Shown piece after piece: positions 21,529 through 33,605 of a stretch of DNA of 64,000 bases. Origin of the DNA: Panicum virgatum (taxonomy: Eukaryota > Streptophyta > Magnoliopsida > Poales > Poaceae). Positions within the stretch are counted from its first letter, which is position 1. Every line of letters starts with the position of its first letter. The notes under the pieces are model-generated. The model was not told the origin of the DNA, did no database searches, and saw nothing but the letters and a program-made list of their open reading frames with translations. The translations under genes were made by a program, and so were the position numbers. The stretch covers positions 28,841,120 through 28,905,119 of the forward strand of contig NC_053145.1 in assembly GCF_016808335.1 (NCBI RefSeq), in the 5' to 3' direction.

Positions 21529-24500
21529 AGTTACTATAGATGTACCACTATGATTATGGAAAAATGTTGAATTCACGGTACCGGAGCCAGATTCAGTGAG
21601 AAGATCAACGAGGAGGTGTGATGGGCATGTTCCACACCGCCCAAGGTCGCACAGACTGTCCGAGAGGGACAAAGCACAAGGTGGAGCATGGCGGCGATCG
21701 ACAACTCGATCGGTGGTGTTGGACACTTCGGGCGGGTGGCTCAAACTGTCCAATGAGTTGCAATCAATAGAGATGTGTACAGACATGGAGATCGGGTTGA
21801 TAGTGGCTGCAAGCTGCTGATCGATAGGAGCTGGTCAAACGTGACACCCAGGTTCGACGGTGCGGCCAGAAGACGTCGTGATAAAAACGGCAGCTTCGGC
21901 TCACAATCAAATTGACAGATGGTCGATCGTGATTGGGGTGGTCGCTGCAGACTTAAGGTGGAGCAGCAACGATGGTGGCGAAAGCCATAGTGAACTCGAC
22001 ATGTTGATGGAGATGGTATGTTCAAGGATTGCATGGTAAGGTTGTGGTGGTGACTAGGTTCGCATTACGCTCGGGTTGCGCGTGAACTCTGCTGACCACA
22101 CTCTCTCTCCAGCTTCTCCCGGTCGCTCTTAGTTTCCGGCCCTCTCCTAGACCCTCGTCTCCTCCTCCGGCGTCCTTGCCGGCGGGTGGCGGCGCGAGAG
22201 GGAGGGCTCCGGCCCCCCGTGACCCGTCTTCTCTTTTTTTTAAGCTCTTTCAGTTAGCCGTATGGCTGGTAGTAAAGTCGAGGACGGTGCTCCTCCTCTC
22301 CCTTGCACTGGTGATGATGGGCAATGCAAGCCTATCGTCGGCATGGCTGTCGGCGGTGGTCTTCACCGGTACGGCGAGGTGGGTGATAGAATAAATCGTT
22401 ACCCGTTATCTTGTACTCTGCTGGAGCTTCTCTACATCTCAAGCTTCCTCGACCACGGCTACCTCATCGACTGAGGGGCCTGCTCCGTGCGCCTGGCGAC
22501 CAGGAATTCATTTCTTGCTCCGTCAGGCTGTTTTACAACTTGGCACTGGCCAAGGCGTGCGCAAATGTCGCGTGACCAAGCAGATGGCCGGCGACTACGC
22601 CGCCGCTACAAGGGAGACCGCGCAGGGGGCCAGGGACAGGTCGCGGGCCACCGCGCAGAGCGCCGCCGACAGGTCCAGGGAGACGGTCGAGGAATGCACC
22701 TCGGTCATCGCTCATCCTCGCCCGCAAGTCGCTGCAGTGCGAGGCAAGGGCGGCGTAGGCGGTCGTGCCTTGCTGCAGCTTGATGCTGCTGTTCATGTGG
22801 GACCCATTGGGTTGCACACGTGTCCTCTATCTACAGGCCTGTGTGACACTTTACCCCTGTTACGCAAAAAAATTGGGTGGGGACTGTCCCCAAACCGTAC
22901 CTCGTGAGGACCTACCCTCGATGAGCGCCGCATGGGCATCCCAACGATCGGAGGGCACACGGCGCCTCGGCTCCAGCGCATGGGAATAGACACGACTCGC
23001 TCGGCTCTAGTGCATGAGAATGGTTCGGCTCGCTCAGCTCCAGATGAATGTTTAGATTATCAGATGATTCGGCTCCCTACATCTGTACTTCGAGCTCCCT
23101 AGATGCGGATCTCATTCTCCTCGATGATGGGATTGGGCACCGTTGCCTCCTGCTCCGCCTCCCTTATCTGCCGTCGCCATCTCTGCCTAGATAACTGAAT
23201 GGCGATTTAACATTCAGAAAACCTGACGAATGCTGCGACATCTTGAACTGATCATCTAACAAACTCCTGTCTCATCTCAAGTTGCATCTCTCTTTCTCCC
23301 TCGCTCTCCCTTTACAGAATCCAAGAACTTCTGGTAGCGTGAGTCAATAAACAAGAGAAAAATTCAGACCGGACATTAGCAGATTTAAGTGTGTGAACCT
23401 GTGATCTCCGTATCAAGGTGCTCATTGATTTAGACATGGCTTCATTTTACACGGGTCCCAGATCGTGGAGAACCAACACCTTCCATCTTGATTCAATAAG
23501 TGAACATGACATATCCGATTGATTGCAAGATTGGAACCGATTTGGTGAATGAAGGCAAGAGGATGCAGCATGTTCTGCGGACGTTCGGCGGATGCGCGTG
23601 AGAGCCAAGCGCAAGCCGAGCAATGCCATGGTTGCGATCGTTGGCTGTGCGGAAGCCGAAAGAGCAGGCGCCGTCGGATCGGTGGAGTCTCCACGCGGCA
23701 CCTATCCGAAACAGGTCCTCCCGAACAGCGATTTAGGGACCATCCCCACCTAATTGTTTTCCTACGTTATGTGTTATGCATGCACGGGCTTGACTTTTCA
23801 GCAGCCCAAGCGGTCTTCAGGAAGCTTTCATCCCGGCGAATCGTTTTCAAGGGTATAGATGGTCAAACGGACCATATGCGATGGATCAGCACATGCACGA
23901 TCCGAAAAAGTATGGTCCTAACAAGGTATGGGCACAATACCATAGAGTCAGTGCTGGTATGAGGCATGATCTGGATAGTGCTTGGGCCGCAGATCGAGCC
24001 CGTCGACACGACACGGTTAATGGGCCAACACGTGGTGGCTCGATTATTCTCGACTGTTGGATTGATTTGTAGTATCTCTAGCCATTGAATTGACTTGCAA
24101 TATTTATGACCTAGATATAAAACCAACTCCTTGCTCGTTTTGTCCCATTCTTCCCCTCCCAGCCGCCGATTGTATCGCTACTCGCCTACTCCTCCTGTCC
24201 TCAGTCATCCATACCGACTCCTCCCCTGCTCGTCTCCAAGGCCACTCCCTTCCTTGCTCGTCTTCTCCTCAAGGCACGGCCTCACACGACAGCGGCGTTT
24301 GACGGCCTCGACGCACGCCGGCCTCGTGTGGCGGTGGCGATGCGATGATGTTCGACAACCCTCTCCGACGCCACCCCTACCCCCCACGCCGCCCCCTCCC
24401 ATCCCGGAGCGACGGCCACACGGAAGAGCGGGGGGCTGGTACCACCACGGTGGACTGTCGTGCCCAATGGCACACATGGCACAACGGTGTGGTCGTCGTG

Positions 24501-24847
24501 TCGTGCTAGTGCCGGCATCTCGTCATGGCGGCCCTAGACGGCACGACACGGCGAGGCACGGGCACGGCGGTCCGTTTGGCCATCTAAAGCCAAGGGTACC
24601 CCTCGTATGGTTTCATTTTTCTGCCCTTTTTGCTTCTATCCTGGAAGAGGCCAAACAATTGTTAGCGTTCAGGCTGACCTCTGACAATCATCGATTCTGG
24701 TCCTCAGATTTAACGTTTCTAGTTGGGTTGTCAATTTCTTGAGCCCGGTGAAGCTCACAATACATCTACCGGCTCAAGATTTATAATCCTCGAAGACACG
24801 GCTCGATTAGACAGTCGAGGGGAGCGCCGGCTGTACGGAGTGCGACA
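21529..24847. other. Largely unassigned DNA with GC-rich islands
   Basis: I see no intact gene. A short + frame at 22580-22690 encodes an Ala/Arg/Thr-rich amphipathic repeat that faintly recalls group-3 LEA repeats (described as a finding). 23750-24600 has GGCACGACACGG-type and GCCCG-type words like those near the ends of some grass hAT elements. It may be the 5' part of the hAT element whose transposase pseudogene starts near 24848, but terminal repeats were not located. Confidence 0.35.
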
Positions 24848-26930
24848 ATGGAGAACCCCGACCGATGTTTCTGTCGTGGCCATTTGTCTGTTGTGACGGC
24901 CCGACGCTCCCAGCCTTCTGCTGCTACTGCTCAATCATGCGATGCAATCAACAAAAGAGATGATCTTATTGTGGAGCAAGAGGAACCTCCCATACCTACT
25001 GCCTTAATTGAATCAGAACAAATACTAAATGAAGAAAAACCATCATCAGTTATACCTGTTGTATTCCAAGGAATTGAATTCCTAGAACGAAATCTAGCAT
25101 TGCGTCCACAAATTTGGGAATATCCAAGTGACCAACAAGATGACGTACGACATGCATACTTGAAGTTAGGACCAATGCAACCCAAATTGCAGAATTACAA
25201 GACTTCTGGACCAAAAGGACATCAACATCGTTTCAAATCGGTTCGTTCAGTGAAATTCCTTCTTGGTTAGAGTGTTCAGTGAGAAGCCACTGTGCATATT
25301 GTCTTCTTTGCTTCGTTGCCAATAAGAATATAAACAGAAGAATTGGTTGTGATGTCTTGACAATACAAGGTTTTGACACCTAGAAGAAATTTCATAATGG
25401 CAAAAATTGTGGTTTCTTAGTTCATGTTGGGTCGGACCCTTTCTCACAGCACAACAATGCAGTGACAGAATGCCATTATTTGGTGAACAACCTGAATCAT
25501 ATCGATAATATTGCGGAGGTGACAAACAATCAAGAGAAAGAAAGAAAACATGTACGATTGAAAACATCAATTGCAGCTATTAAGTGGTTAACATTGCAGT
25601 CTCGTTCCTTTAGAGGCCATGATGAGATAGTTCAGTCCAAGAATAAAGGAAACTTCTTAGAAATTTTAAGCCTTTTTGCTGAATTTAATCCTGAAACTGC
25701 AAGTGTTATTTTAGAGAATGCACCGCAAAATGCTAAGTACACATCACCTGATATACAGAAGAAGATCTTGAGTATTTTTGCAATGAAAGTCATGAAGCAT
25801 ATCCGTGAGGAAATAGGTGACCCAAAGTTTTATATTCTTGTGGATGAAACATGTGATGTAGCAAAACGAGAGCAAATGGCACTCATTTTTAGATTTGTTG
25901 ATCAAGATGGTGTTTTACAGGAACGGTTCTTTGATTTGATACATGTAAAGGACACGAAAGCATTGACATTAAAAAAAAGGAAGTTCTCATGTATTGTCCA
26001 ACTATGGTTTTGATGTCCAGAACCTTCGAGGCCAAGGGTACGATGGTGTTAGCAATATGAAGAGAGAGTTTAATGGATTGCAAGCACTTTTCCTCAAAGA
26101 ATGTCCCTATGCATACTATGTTCATTTTTTTTTGAAGGAAAACTGTGGGAGAATCCCCCACAACACTTCGGGGTTTTTTTTTATAAATAAGGGGTTAGGG
26201 GTTAGAACAAGGTACAAATTCAGGGGACTTACAATACAACACACAGAAAGCCAACCAGGCAAGCCAAGACATCTTGACCAAATTACAACTCGACTAAAGC
26301 TAACAACTGAAACTAAACAGACTAGTCAGAAAGAAAGAAGCCAACTCAAGACCGAAGAATTTGTATCATGGTTAAACCTAAGAAGGTAAAGCTGAACTTG
26401 ATCTTTAAACCTTACGGTCCAAAGATGAATACTTGGATTGGCATCATCAAAGATAACAGAGTTTCGTAACTTCCAGGTCTCCCAGGCAGCAATCAGAAAC
26501 ATCTCCATGTATGCATATATACTATGGTCATTGCTATGGCCATCGTTTACAACTTGCTCTTGTTGCTGCAGCAAAGGATGTGGTTCCTGTTACCAAATTT
26601 TTTTCAGCATCTTCTCTTCATTGTAAACACAGTTGACTCATCATCAAAGTGTCATGATGAGCTGCACTGCTGCATGATGCCCAAATGGTTGAACTTGCAC
26701 GCTTACTAGCTATTGATGAGCTTGAGACAGGTCAAGGGGTAAATCAAATCCGCTCATTGAAACGTCCGGGGGACACAAGGTGGGGTTCACACTTAGGTTC
26801 TATTTCCAGCCTTATGGATATGTTCAATCCTGCTAGTTCAGTTTTAAAAAAATTGGCTGCGGATTCATCACCTGGTACATACCATGCCGATGGAGATACA
26901 TCTTTCAACTACTTGACATCACCTAGTATG
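24848..26930 (+). pseudogene. hAT-superfamily transposase pseudogene (TTF-type zinc finger / DUF4371 type)
   Basis: The first 140 codons include WEYPSDQQDDVRHAYL and a lead-in to the TTF zinc-finger region. A frameshift near 25235 moves the finger (SWLEC...HCAYCLLCF) to another frame, which has a stop near 25383. From 25462 a longer frame encodes the DUF4371-type core, including FYILVDETCDVAKREQMALI with the first acidic catalytic position. A frameshift near 25970 precedes LRGQGYDGVSNM, a conserved hAT block. A LINE insertion at 26127-26509 separates this from RLQLALVAAAKD and DTRWGSHLGSI, later conserved blocks. The hAT similarity ends near 26915. The protein would bind the element ends and cut and rejoin DNA in the nucleus, but this copy is clearly dead. 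Confidence 0.85.
26127..26532 (-). mobile_element. 5'-truncated L1-type LINE inserted in the hAT pseudogene
   Basis: A poly-T run on the + strand (26124-26132) marks the poly-A tail of a minus-strand LINE. The minus strand encodes the very end of ORF2 (WETWKLRNSVIFDD and following), typical of the C-terminus of plant L1 reverse transcriptases, then a short 3' UTR. The target sequence TATGCATACTATGTTCATT at 26108-26126 is repeated at 26510-26532 with a TATA expansion and one substitution. Long target duplication, poly-A and 5' truncation are the marks of target-primed reverse transcription. Confidence 0.85.
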
Positions 26931-26944
26931 TACTCATTGCCTCC

Positions 26945-27978
26945 TGTCGTGGGAATTCTAGGGGTACCCACAGCCGGGTGGCGGAACGCACCCGCCTATT
27001 CCCAGTGAGGGAGTACTCGGGGAAGTACTAGGCAATGGGGCTAGATCTACGCTGAGAAAGGGGACTCAAGAACACACGATTTAGAGTGGTTCGGGCCGCC
27101 GGAGCGTAATACCCTACGTCCACTGTGAGATGTATTGTTCTTGGTTGTGTATGAACCTATCCTCTGCTGGCCTTGGTTCTTGCTCAGCCTGAGGTTTTCT
27201 AGCGGCGTCCTCCCCCTTTTATAGATCAAGGGGGAGCGGATACATAGGGCGTGGATGCCCCGACAGGTGGGCCCAACGTGACTGTGGCTACAGCGGTAGC
27301 GAATCTTTACTGCTGCTTTCCTGACTCAGGGGGGTCTTTTCTTGTCCCGTCAACTAGGCGCTCGTTGGAGTAGCGTAGCTTGCGGCGTGGCCTGCTGAGG
27401 CTATTATGTAGCGTCATAATGGGCGAAGCTGAGCCGTCGTATCCATCTGGCAGACGCAGTATGGGCGGCGCCAGCGGCTCCACTGCCTTGGTAATACGCG
27501 ATCAATAGTATCCCCTGGTCAATGAAACGCCTCAGCTTCTGTCATATCAATGCAGACGTTCACCTACTGCAATAAATGCAATGGTGGGTGAACGTTGGTA
27601 TGGAAACCCAAACGGCCATGTCTTGCAGACACGTGGCGGCCCCGGACCACCCCGACGCGGGGCGTCGATCTCTTCCCTTAGCGAGGGGTCCGGTTATTAT
27701 ACAGGGGGTCTGGGACCCCATGTGGGGTCCGGGACCCTGCGGGGGTCCGGTCTCCTCGGGGAGGTCCGGAGTCCCGACTGCTTGCGCACGAGTTCCTGCC
27801 TTTTCCGGGATACGTGGTGTCTCCGGACCTTTCCCAACTGAGGAACTGCCCAGGCCGCTGCTGGGAGAACAGGATTCCGGACCGCAGGGGTCCGGTTGTT
27901 TGGATGTAGTTAAGGATAACTATAAGATCCTTGCCTAGACACAGCAAGAGGGGGTACCCCAGTCCTGGGGTACCGACA
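26945..27978 (-). repeat. LTR 1 (3' LTR) of the Tat-type array
   Basis: 1034 bp with TGTCGG...CGACA ends on the minus strand and a TATA box (TATAAAA, minus strand) at 27217-27223. Preceded on the left by the target duplication CCTCC. It differs from LTR 2 by only a handful of bases. Confidence 0.9.
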
Positions 27979-28253
27979 GTGGCCCCCGGGCCCGCCTCGG
28001 GTGAGGTACGAACCCGCAGGTGGGGCCACCATCGTGATGAGTTCCTACGCAAGTTGATTGCGTTGGTGTGCCCACGGAGAGAGCGGGCATCCCGGACCCC
28101 TGAGGCCGGTATGCCTGTTGCTAGGTTTAGGTACTAGAGTGCTCTCCATGGGGCGACGAAGGTGTAGGCTTAGGGTACGGAACCAAGCTAAGCGGCTACA
28201 CAGACTTCGGATCGCCCAGGGAGCAAGCACCGCTTCCCGGACCTGGCTTTTGT

Positions 28254-28513
28254 CGACCGTGGCGAGCGGTCTCCGCCGGAGCGGGCCACCGGAGTGGACT
28301 TGGAGCGACCGTGGCGAGCGGTCTCCGCCGGAGCGGGCCACCGGAGTGGACTTGGAGCGACCGTGGCGAGCGGTCTCCGCCGGAGCGGGCCACCGGAGTG
28401 GACTTGGAGCGACCGTGGCGAGCGGTCTCCGCCGGAGCGGGCCACCGGAGTGGACTTGGAGCGACCGTGGCGAGCGGTCTCCGCCGGAGCGGGCCACCGG
28501 AGTGGACTTGGAG
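28254..28513. repeat. 52-bp minisatellite, 5 copies (internal domain 1)
   Basis: Five tandem 52-bp units, each starting CGACCGTGGCGAGCGGTCTC, are followed by a partial CGACCGTTG. The unit length is not a multiple of three, so the long frames across it change frame each unit and are not proteins. Confidence 0.95.
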
Positions 28514-29863
28514 CGACCGTTGCTGACAATCCGATGAAGCTTGTTACCGGACCTCATAGTAAGGTGCAAAGAAACCAAGCCTTATACTAGAAGAGAGCCC
28601 GGGACCTCTAAAGACAGCAGTCTTGGATACTAGAGTACTTGTAACAGGGTAGTGAAGTACGTAAACTTTAGGGTACATTACCAGGCTAAGCCACGCGGAG
28701 CTTCTCTACCCCAGGATACAAATACCACTTCCCCAGAGCAGGTCCCTAGGGGTCCGGACCGCCTTCCAGCTAGAAGGGGTGTCTCCACCTGACCACAAGC
28801 CAGCAACTTAACTTGGATTGTTAGCAATAAGGGAAACTCCGGTCAAGAGAAAAGAATAGTTAAACCAAGGCGAATAGATGTAATCAGGGTGGAGCCTAGG
28901 TAAAACTGAAAAAGAAAGTCTCCTTTATTATTGTGGTTGTCACGGTATACATCGGAGGTCGGGATTACGAGGTCGGACCTCCACCGCTCCGGACCGCTTT
29001 TGCCTGTTTGTGTGATAGGGCCAGAGGTCGGGTTTACAAGGTCGGACCTTGACCGCTCTGGACACACACGTAGACGCCACGCTATTACAAAGGAGGAATT
29101 CTCTTAGTTTTTTCTTAGGAGTAACCTACGGCTGCATGCTATACAGCGTGTTCTTCGGAGGTGAAGGCGCCCTGGACGTGCCTGAACCGCATCATCCAGC
29201 ATCACTTCGGGAGCTCGGGGGACCCCTTCTTGCCTAAGAGCTGTCACATGCTTACATGGCATGAGACAAATTCTTTGGCTTTGAATGGAAGAGGCCCCCT
29301 CCCCCTGCCGTCGCCGTTGCCGATGGAAACCAGAGCGCTTGCGCAGCAGATGGGCCGGTGCGACGCGTGGAGAAGCGCGGTCGTTCGCCGGCTTGTCCTT
29401 GGTGCTAGCGCCAGGGGCCCCCGCACGAGGAGGCGGGGTCCTGTCTGCAGCAGCGCCGAGCAACGCTGAGGTGGATCTCCGGCGCTGGAGACAGCAGGAC
29501 GACACGGTCAACTTCCTCCGGGATGGCCGTCGGCTCCAGGCTCCAGTTGAGAGAAAGCCTTGAGCCGACGCCATGCCACCGCAGAGGAGGCGTGGCCGTT
29601 GCTTGAGAGAAAACCTTGAGTCGACGTAGGGGCGGCAGCGCGCAGTGGCGCCTCCGCTGTGCGCTGCCACGCCGGCTCTGAGGTGTCGCAGTGGCGACGC
29701 ACAGCAGGCGTCGCTGCCGTGCGCCGCCGCACCGAGGGCGTTGGAGCGCCGGTGCCATGGCATGTGAAGTGAGTGTGGCGCTGCCTTCCTTCATCTTCTC
29801 GCTCGTCGTTGCAGAGGATGAACACAGCCCAGAAGCCCGAAAATCCAGCCAACGCCTGTCCCT

Positions 29864-29883
29864 CCCCACGGACGGCGCCAAAA
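29864..29883 (-). promoter_or_regulatory. Primer-binding site of the Tat-type array (internal 1)
   Basis: On the minus strand the LTR end CACGACA is followed by TTTTGGCGCCGTCCGTGGGG, matching the TGGCGCC-type primer sites of Tat and Athila elements. An identical site precedes LTR 3 at 32856-32875. Confidence 0.75.
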
Positions 29884-30918
29884 TGTCGTGGGAATTCTAG
29901 GGGTACCCACAGCCGGGTGGCGGAACGCACCCGCCTATTCCCAGTGAGGGAGTACTCGGGGAAGTACTAGGCAATGGGGCTAGATCTACGCTGAGAAAGG
30001 GGACTCAAGAACACACGATTTAGAGTGGTTCGGGCCGCCGGAGCGTAATACCCTACGTCCACTGTGAGATGTATTGTTCTTGGTTGTGTATGAACCTATC
30101 CTCTGCTGGCCTTGGTTCTTGCTCAGCCTGAGGTTTTCTAGCGGCGTCCTCCCCCTTTTATAGATCAAGGGGGAGCGGATACATAGGGCGTGGATGCCCC
30201 GACAGGTGGGCCCAACGTGACTGTGGCTACAGCGGTAGCGAATCTTTACTGCTGCTTTCCTGACTCAGGGGGGGTCTTTTCTTGTCCCGTCAACTAGGCG
30301 CTCGTTGGAGTAGCGTAGCTTGCGGCGTGGCCTGCTGAGGCTATTATGTAGCGTCATAATGGGCGAAGCTGAGCCATCGTATCCATCTGGCAGACGCAGT
30401 ATGGGCGGCGCCAGCGGCTCCACTGCCTTGGTAATACGCGATCAATAGTATCCCCTGGTCAATGAAACGCCTCAGCTTCTGTCATATCAATGCAGACGTT
30501 CACCTACTGCAATAAATGCAATGGTGGGTGAACGTTGGTATGGAAACCCAAACGGCCATGTCTTGCAGACACGTGGCGGCCCCGGACCACCCCGACGCGG
30601 GGCGTCGATCTCTTCCCTTAGCGAGGGGTCCGGTTATTATACAGGGGGTCTGGGACCCCATGTGGGGTCCGGGACCCTGCGGGGGTCCGGTCTCCTCGGG
30701 GAGGTCCGGAGTCCCGACTGCTTGCGCACGAGTTCCTGCCTTTTCCGGGATACGTGGTGTCTCCGGACCTTTCCCAACTGAGGAACTGCCCAGGCCGCTG
30801 CTGGGAGAACAGGATTCCGGACCGCAGGGGTCCGGTTGTTTGGATGTAGTTAAGGATAACTATAAGATCCTTGCCTAGACACAGCAAGAGGGGGTACCCC
30901 AGTCCTGGGGTACCGACA
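29884..30918 (-). repeat. LTR 2 (shared middle LTR) of the Tat-type array
   Basis: 1035 bp, one G longer than LTR 1 in the G-run near 30272, and otherwise near-identical. It serves as the 3' LTR of the right unit and the 5' LTR of the left unit. Confidence 0.92.
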
Positions 30919-32875
30919 GTGGCCCCCGGGCCCGCCTCGGGTGAGGTACGAACCCGCAGGTGGGGCCACCATCGTGATGAGTTCCTACGCAAGTTGATTG
31001 CGTTGGTGTGCCCACGGAGAGAGCGGGCATCCCGGACCCCTGAGGCCGGTATGCCTGTTGCTAGGTTTAGGTACTAGAGTGCTCTCCATGGGGCGACGAA
31101 GGTGTAGGCTTAGGGTACGGAACCAAGCTAAGCGGCTACACAGACTTCGGATCGCCCAGGGAGCAAGCACCGCTTCCCGGACCTGGCTTTTGTCGACCGT
31201 GGCGAGCGGTCTCCGCCGGAGCGGGCCACCGGAGTGGACTTGGAGCGACCGTGGCGAGCGGTCTCCGCCGGAGCGGGCCACCGGAGTGGACTTGGAGCGA
31301 CCGTGGCGAGCGGTCTCCGCCGGAGCGGGCCACCGGAGTGGACTTGGAGCGACCGTGGCGAGCGGTCTCCGCCGGAGCGGGCCACCGGAGCGGACTTGGA
31401 GCGACCGTGGCGAGCGGTCTCCGCCGGAGCGGGCCACCGGAGTGGACTTGGAGCGACCGTGGCGAGCGGTCTCCGCCGGAGCGGGCCACCGGAGTGGACT
31501 TGGAGCGACCGTTGCTGACAATCCGATGAAGCTTGTTACCGGACCTCATAGTAAGGTGCAAAGAAACCAAGCCTTATACTAGAAGAGAGCCCGGGACCTC
31601 TAAAGACAGCAGTCTTGGATACTAGAGTACTTGTAACAGGGTAGTGAAGTACGTAAACTTTAGGGTACATTACCAGGCTAAGCCACGCGGAGCTTCTCTA
31701 CCCCAGGATACAAATACCACTTCCCCAGAGCAGGTCCCTAGGGGTCCGGACCGCCTTCCAGCTAGAAGGGGTGTCTCCACCTGACCACAAGCCAGCAACT
31801 TAACTTGGATTGTTAGCAATAAGGGAAACTCCGGTCAAGAGAAAAGAATAGTTAAACCAAGGCGAATAGATGTAATCAGGGTGGAGCCTAGGTAAAACTG
31901 AAAAAGAAAGTCTCCTTTATTATTGTGGTTGTCACGGTATACATCGGAGGTCGGGATTACGAGGTCGGACCTCCACCGCTCCGGACCGCTTTTGCCTGTT
32001 TGTGTGATAGGGCCAGAGGTCGGGTTTACAAGGTCGGACCTTGACCGCTCTGGACACACACGTAGACGCCACGCTATTACAAAGGAGGAATTCTCTTAGT
32101 TTTTTCTTAGGAGTAACCTATGGCTGCATGCTATACAGCGTGTTCTTCGGAGGTGAAGGCGCCCTGGACGTGCCTGAACCGCATCATCCAGCATCACTTC
32201 GGGAGCTCGGGGGACCCCTTCTTGCCTAAGAGCTGTCACATGCTTACATGGCATGAGACAAATTCTTTGGCTTTGAATGGAAGAGGCCCCCTCCCCTTGC
32301 CGTCGCCGTTGCCGATGGAAACCAGAGCGCTTGCGCAGCAGATGGGCCGGTGCGACGCGTGGAGAAGCGCGGTCGTTCGCCGGCTTGTCCTTGGTGCTAG
32401 CGCCAGGGGCCCCCGCACGAGGAGGCGGGGTCCTGTCTGCAGCAGCGCCGAGCAACGCTGAGGTGGATCTCCGGCGCTGGAGACAGCAGGACGACACGGT
32501 CAACTTCCTCCGGGATGGCCGTCGGCTCCAGGCTCCAGTTGAGAGAAAGCCTTGAGCCGACGCCATGCCACCGCAGAGGAGGCGTGGCCGTTGCTTGAGA
32601 GAAAACCTTGAGTCGACATAGGGGCGGCAGCGCGCAGCGGCGCCTCCGCTGTGCGCTGCCACGCCGGCTCTGAGGTGTCGCAGTGGCGACGCACAGCAGG
32701 CGTCGCTGCCGTGCGCCGCCGCACCGAGGGCGTTGGAGCGCCGGTGCCATGGCATGTGAAGTGAGTGTGGCGCTGCCTTCCTTCATCTTCTCGCTCGTCG
32801 TTGCAGAGGATGAACACAGCCCAGAAGCCCGAAAATCCAGCCAACGCCTGTCCCTCCCCACGGACGGCGCCAAAA
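30919..32875 (-). mobile_element. Internal domain 2 of the Tat-type array
   Basis: 1957 bp, 52 bp longer than internal domain 1 because it has one more minisatellite unit. Otherwise only scattered single-base differences are seen (for example at 32120, 32296, 32619 and 32638). The same primer site and purine tract are present. Confidence 0.85.
31194..31505. repeat. 52-bp minisatellite, 6 copies (internal domain 2)
   Basis: Six tandem units of the repeat seen at 28254-28513. The fourth unit has a private T-to-C change (GGAGCGGAC). This is direct evidence for a one-unit length change between the two internal copies. Confidence 0.95.
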
Positions 32876-33157
32876 TGTCGTGGGAATTCTAGGGGTACCC
32901 ACAGCCGGGTGGCGGAACGCACCCGCCTATTCCCAGTGAGGGAGTACTCGGGGAAGTACTAGGCAATGGGGCTAGATCTACGCTGAGAAAGGGGACTCAA
33001 GAACACACGATTTAGAGTGGTTCGGGCCGCCGGAGCGTAATACCCTACGTCCACTGTGAGATGTATTGTTCTTGGTTGTGTATGAACCTATCCTCTGCTG
33101 GCCTTGGTTCTTGCTCAGCCTGAGGTTTTCTAGCGGCGTCCTCCCCCTTTTATAGAT
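32876..33157 (-). repeat. LTR 3, left part (interrupted by the SIRE element)
   Basis: The first 282 bp match LTR 1 and LTR 2, then break at TAGAT (33153-33157), the target duplication of the SIRE insertion. The remainder is at 46232-46983 and the two parts sum to 1034 bp. Confidence 0.92.
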
Positions 33158-33605
33158 TGTAAGCATCTAGGCCCTCAAGGTATGTTTCGGTGATTAATGA
33201 CAAGCATTATTGTGACTAATGAGTTTGTGCAGCTTAATAGATCATTATCGCTCATTTGGTCATATGTCAAAAGAGAGACCCCTCAATTTCGGTTATTCTA
33301 AAAGGCGATCTCGGTTTTCAACTTATATATGTCAAGGCTAAGGATCTTTCTAGTCCTAAGTGTCACAAGGTTGAGAAGGACACTTAGGTTAGTATAGGTT
33401 TTATAGTTTTGTAGTGATCGCACTATTAAGAGGGGTTAAGGCTTAGTAACTTGAGCATGGACATGGTCATTTGAAAATGGATGCACACTATGGTCACTCA
33501 GGTTTCTAGAAGTTCAAATAAGTGGTTCTCAAACTATATCTCAAGAATATTTGGATTTCACTCAAGACTCAAATCAGAAAAGATAAAATCAGAAAAAGTC
33601 TATAC

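Larger units (their letters stand above)
27979..29883 (-). mobile_element. Internal domain 1 of the Tat-type array
   Basis: 1905 bp. On the minus strand it begins with the primer-binding site at 29864-29883 and ends with a GGCCCGGGGGCCAC tract against LTR 1. The primer-site-proximal half (29100-29880) is GC-rich and open in several minus-strand frames of 140-219 codons, none with a recognisable domain. A 52-bp minisatellite lies at 28254-28513. A diverged duplicated GAGGTCGG block lies at 28955-29060. Confidence 0.8.

Noticed and set aside
21529..24847. Host gene candidates in the GC-rich islands at 22.1-22.8 and 24.1-24.6 kb
   Set aside because: Frames are short, overlapping and low complexity. 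No conserved motif or consistent exon structure could be supported.
28058..28590. Long overlapping frames across the 52-bp repeats in both strands, repeated at 30985-31582
   Set aside because: The unit length of 52 is not a multiple of three and the unit has no stop in several frames, so open frames appear automatically. They carry no domain and alter with copy number.
29104..29763. 219-codon minus-strand frame in the array internal domain (and its copy at 32096-32755)
   Set aside because: Conservation between the two copies is explained by very recent duplication. Several frames overlap there and none has a recognisable domain. It is kept only as a note in the internal-domain entry.
28254..31505. 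CRISPR-like regularly spaced repeats
   Set aside because: The units are contiguous with no unique spacers, and the setting is a plant retrotransposon. It is a minisatellite.
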